Position numbers and translations under genes: made by a program. DNA of 64,000 nt from NCBI GenBank assembly GCA_022495995.1, contig JAFEMH010003620.1, positions 1-64,000 of the forward strand. Reading direction: 5' to 3'. Positions 62,734 to 64,000 of the stretch are shown here, one piece after another (position 1 is the first letter of the stretch; each line of letters starts with the position of its first letter). This DNA is from Adenophora triphylla var. japonica (taxonomy: Eukaryota > Streptophyta > Magnoliopsida > Asterales > Campanulaceae). The notes beneath the pieces are model-generated. The model made no database searches and was not told the origin of the DNA. It saw only the letters and a list, made by a program, of their open reading frames with translations.

Positions 62734-64000
62734 TAACCGATCGATCTCGAGCCTCTTGATGTTATCTTATCGGTTCCAACATCCGATTCCACCTGTTCGG
62801 GATTTTGCGGATTTTCGGGGTGCGGAGTTGTACGTCCCCACCGTTCTCCTCTCGAGTTGGCCATTCTCGAAACTTTGAGCCGAAGCGAAGGAGGAAACCG
62901 ATGAAGTATCTGACTCCGGAATGACTGAGATGAACAAACGATGACCCGGGGTCTTGATCCAAACTTTGCTTACTGTGGAAGGCACAAAAGGGTGTGGTTC
63001 AGACTCGGGAAAGCGAAACAGGTTGGTGTTTGGGCTTAGGGCTCATGCAACATGCAGTTATTTGTTCTTGTTTACTTAAAACGTGTTTTATTAACCTAAG
63101 CGGTTGGAAAAGATTGCTCTTCTTTTTCGCAAACTACTCTGAATCCTGGATCAGTGGGCCCCATCACTACACCTGCGGACCTTCAACCTGTAACCTCGAA
63201 CAAGGGTTCCGTAGGGCAAGCAGGTCCCACCGACCGAAAAGAAAAACGATCCTAAAGTCTGGCGGGTAATCGAGTCTTAACGAATATTCGATGTAAATTA
63301 CGGACAAAGCTGACGTCAAAGGTCAAGATCATGTCCGGAGGGCTCGACGAAAAGTCGGCATGGCTCGGACTGATAAACGTCCATAATTGATCTTGACCCG
63401 TCGTTAGTTAGGCCGTAATTAGACATGGAATAATCATTAATCCTTGATGACTCAGTGTCATGCCGGGAGTCGGTGCATAAGTTGTGCCAGTCAAAGTCAA
63501 AGTCAAGGCGCCAGTCAATATCTGGTCAAAGTTCGCGGTGGAAAATCGGCATGACTTCGACTGATTAGGGTCCCCGAAAGATATTGACTTGGTATGCCGA
63601 CTAAGGCTTGAAAGGAAAGGTCTATACACAGACAGGGCATGACACAGACCAGACTAAAAACCAACCGGGTCTCGGACAAAGTGTGCTACGGACAAGTGCA
63701 TGGTCGACACGAGGCTCCATGGGATGTTTGGGTAGTCCCGTGCTTGCACCGAGAGGCGTAATAAGGCCAAACGGGCTGCTACTGGGATTTCCCCGGGTTA
63801 AGGACGTAGTGTGCAGTGTAAGGCCAAGTGCGCGTAGTGTGCAAGCAGTCTATCTTCTTTTTCTGAGTAAAATAGAAATTTTCATATTTGTCTTAAAAAG
63901 TATGATGCATGCAAAAAATGATTTTTTTTTTTTTGAAAATCTTTTTTTTTTGAAATTTTTTTTTTGAATTTTTGATTTTTTTTTTTAATTTTTTTTTTTA
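62734..64000 (-). other. 5' leader of element D
   Basis: Non-coding. It aligns in blocks with 15650-16560 of element A. The last 85 bases are nearly pure T, with short A interruptions. Confidence 0.5.

Larger units (their letters stand above)
58930..64000 (-). mobile_element. Element D: minus-strand Tat remnant with large gag, right end cut by window
   Basis: Post-pol block (59395-59450), a long gag (60677-62733) and a 5' leader (62734-63960) that aligns with element A's leader. Protease, RT and integrase are missing between 59460 and 60676. The PBS and LTR should lie just right of the window. Confidence 0.6.

Noticed and set aside
63900..64000. Poly-T end as the tail of a reverse-complemented LINE or SINE
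   Set aside because: It lies in the leader of element D where element A and B also have T-rich runs next to the PBS; no LINE coding sequence is adjacent and the window ends there.
1..64000. tRNA or rRNA genes
   Set aside because: The only tRNA-like matches are 10-18 base primer-binding sites and their echoes; no cloverleaf or rRNA segment is visible by eye.

Overview
The window is plant nuclear DNA, probably gene-poor heterochromatin, and consists almost entirely of nested Ty3/gypsy LTR retrotransposons of the Tat (Ogre/Retand-like) lineage. The grounds are LTRs with TG..CA ends, primer-binding sites complementary to a plant tRNA-Arg 3' end, pol with a second RNase H after the RT-RNase H, integrases without a chromodomain, spliceosomal introns in antisense genes, and plant-specific domains. 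I found no host gene, tRNA or rRNA. The species cannot be read from the sequence.

Layout, left to right. (1) Element A, minus strand, 1-18943 (its 3' LTR lies off the left edge): very degenerate, CpG-rich. It holds two plus-strand antisense pseudogenes (540-2330 and 2895-4361), then on the minus strand integrase, RNase H, RT, two protease modules and gag, then the PBS and a 2.1-kb LTR (16814-18943). (2) A 284-bp polyprotein fragment. (3) Element B, minus strand, 19228-40034: LTR X, polypurine tract, a 49-bp minisatellite, antisense gene 1 (four exons, plant-mobile-domain-like), antisense gene 2, nearly intact integrase/RNase H/RT, then a deletion removing gag and protease, PBS and a non-matching LTR Y. 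Antisense gene 2 is split by (4) Element C, plus strand, 25899-33247: a young gag-only element with 1050-bp LTRs and a GGGGG target-site duplication. (5) Element G, a minus-strand remnant (40035-43866 and 57366 to about 58930), split by (6) Element F, plus strand, 43867-57365: 712-bp LTRs, broken gag-pol, two large minisatellites, and an intact three-exon antisense gene. (7) Element D, minus strand, about 58930-64000, with a large gag and its 5' end off the right edge.

How the parts work together. In each element gag/protease/RT/RNase H/integrase would carry out copying and insertion. Convergent to pol, between integrase and the 3' LTR, sits a separate antisense transcription unit with introns: a two-gene cassette in A and B (remnant in G) and a different single gene in F. 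Antisense extra ORFs are known in Tat elements; their function is not.

The points most worth following are: a covarying RNA hairpin just after pol in B and in three copies in gag-only C (with a differently sequenced hairpin at the same place in A); a 10-nt copy of the PBS start inside the LTRs of several families; paired CG-rich palindromes repeated in C; and an antisense gene that stays open in F while the sense pol is wrecked although the LTRs differ by only about 1%.
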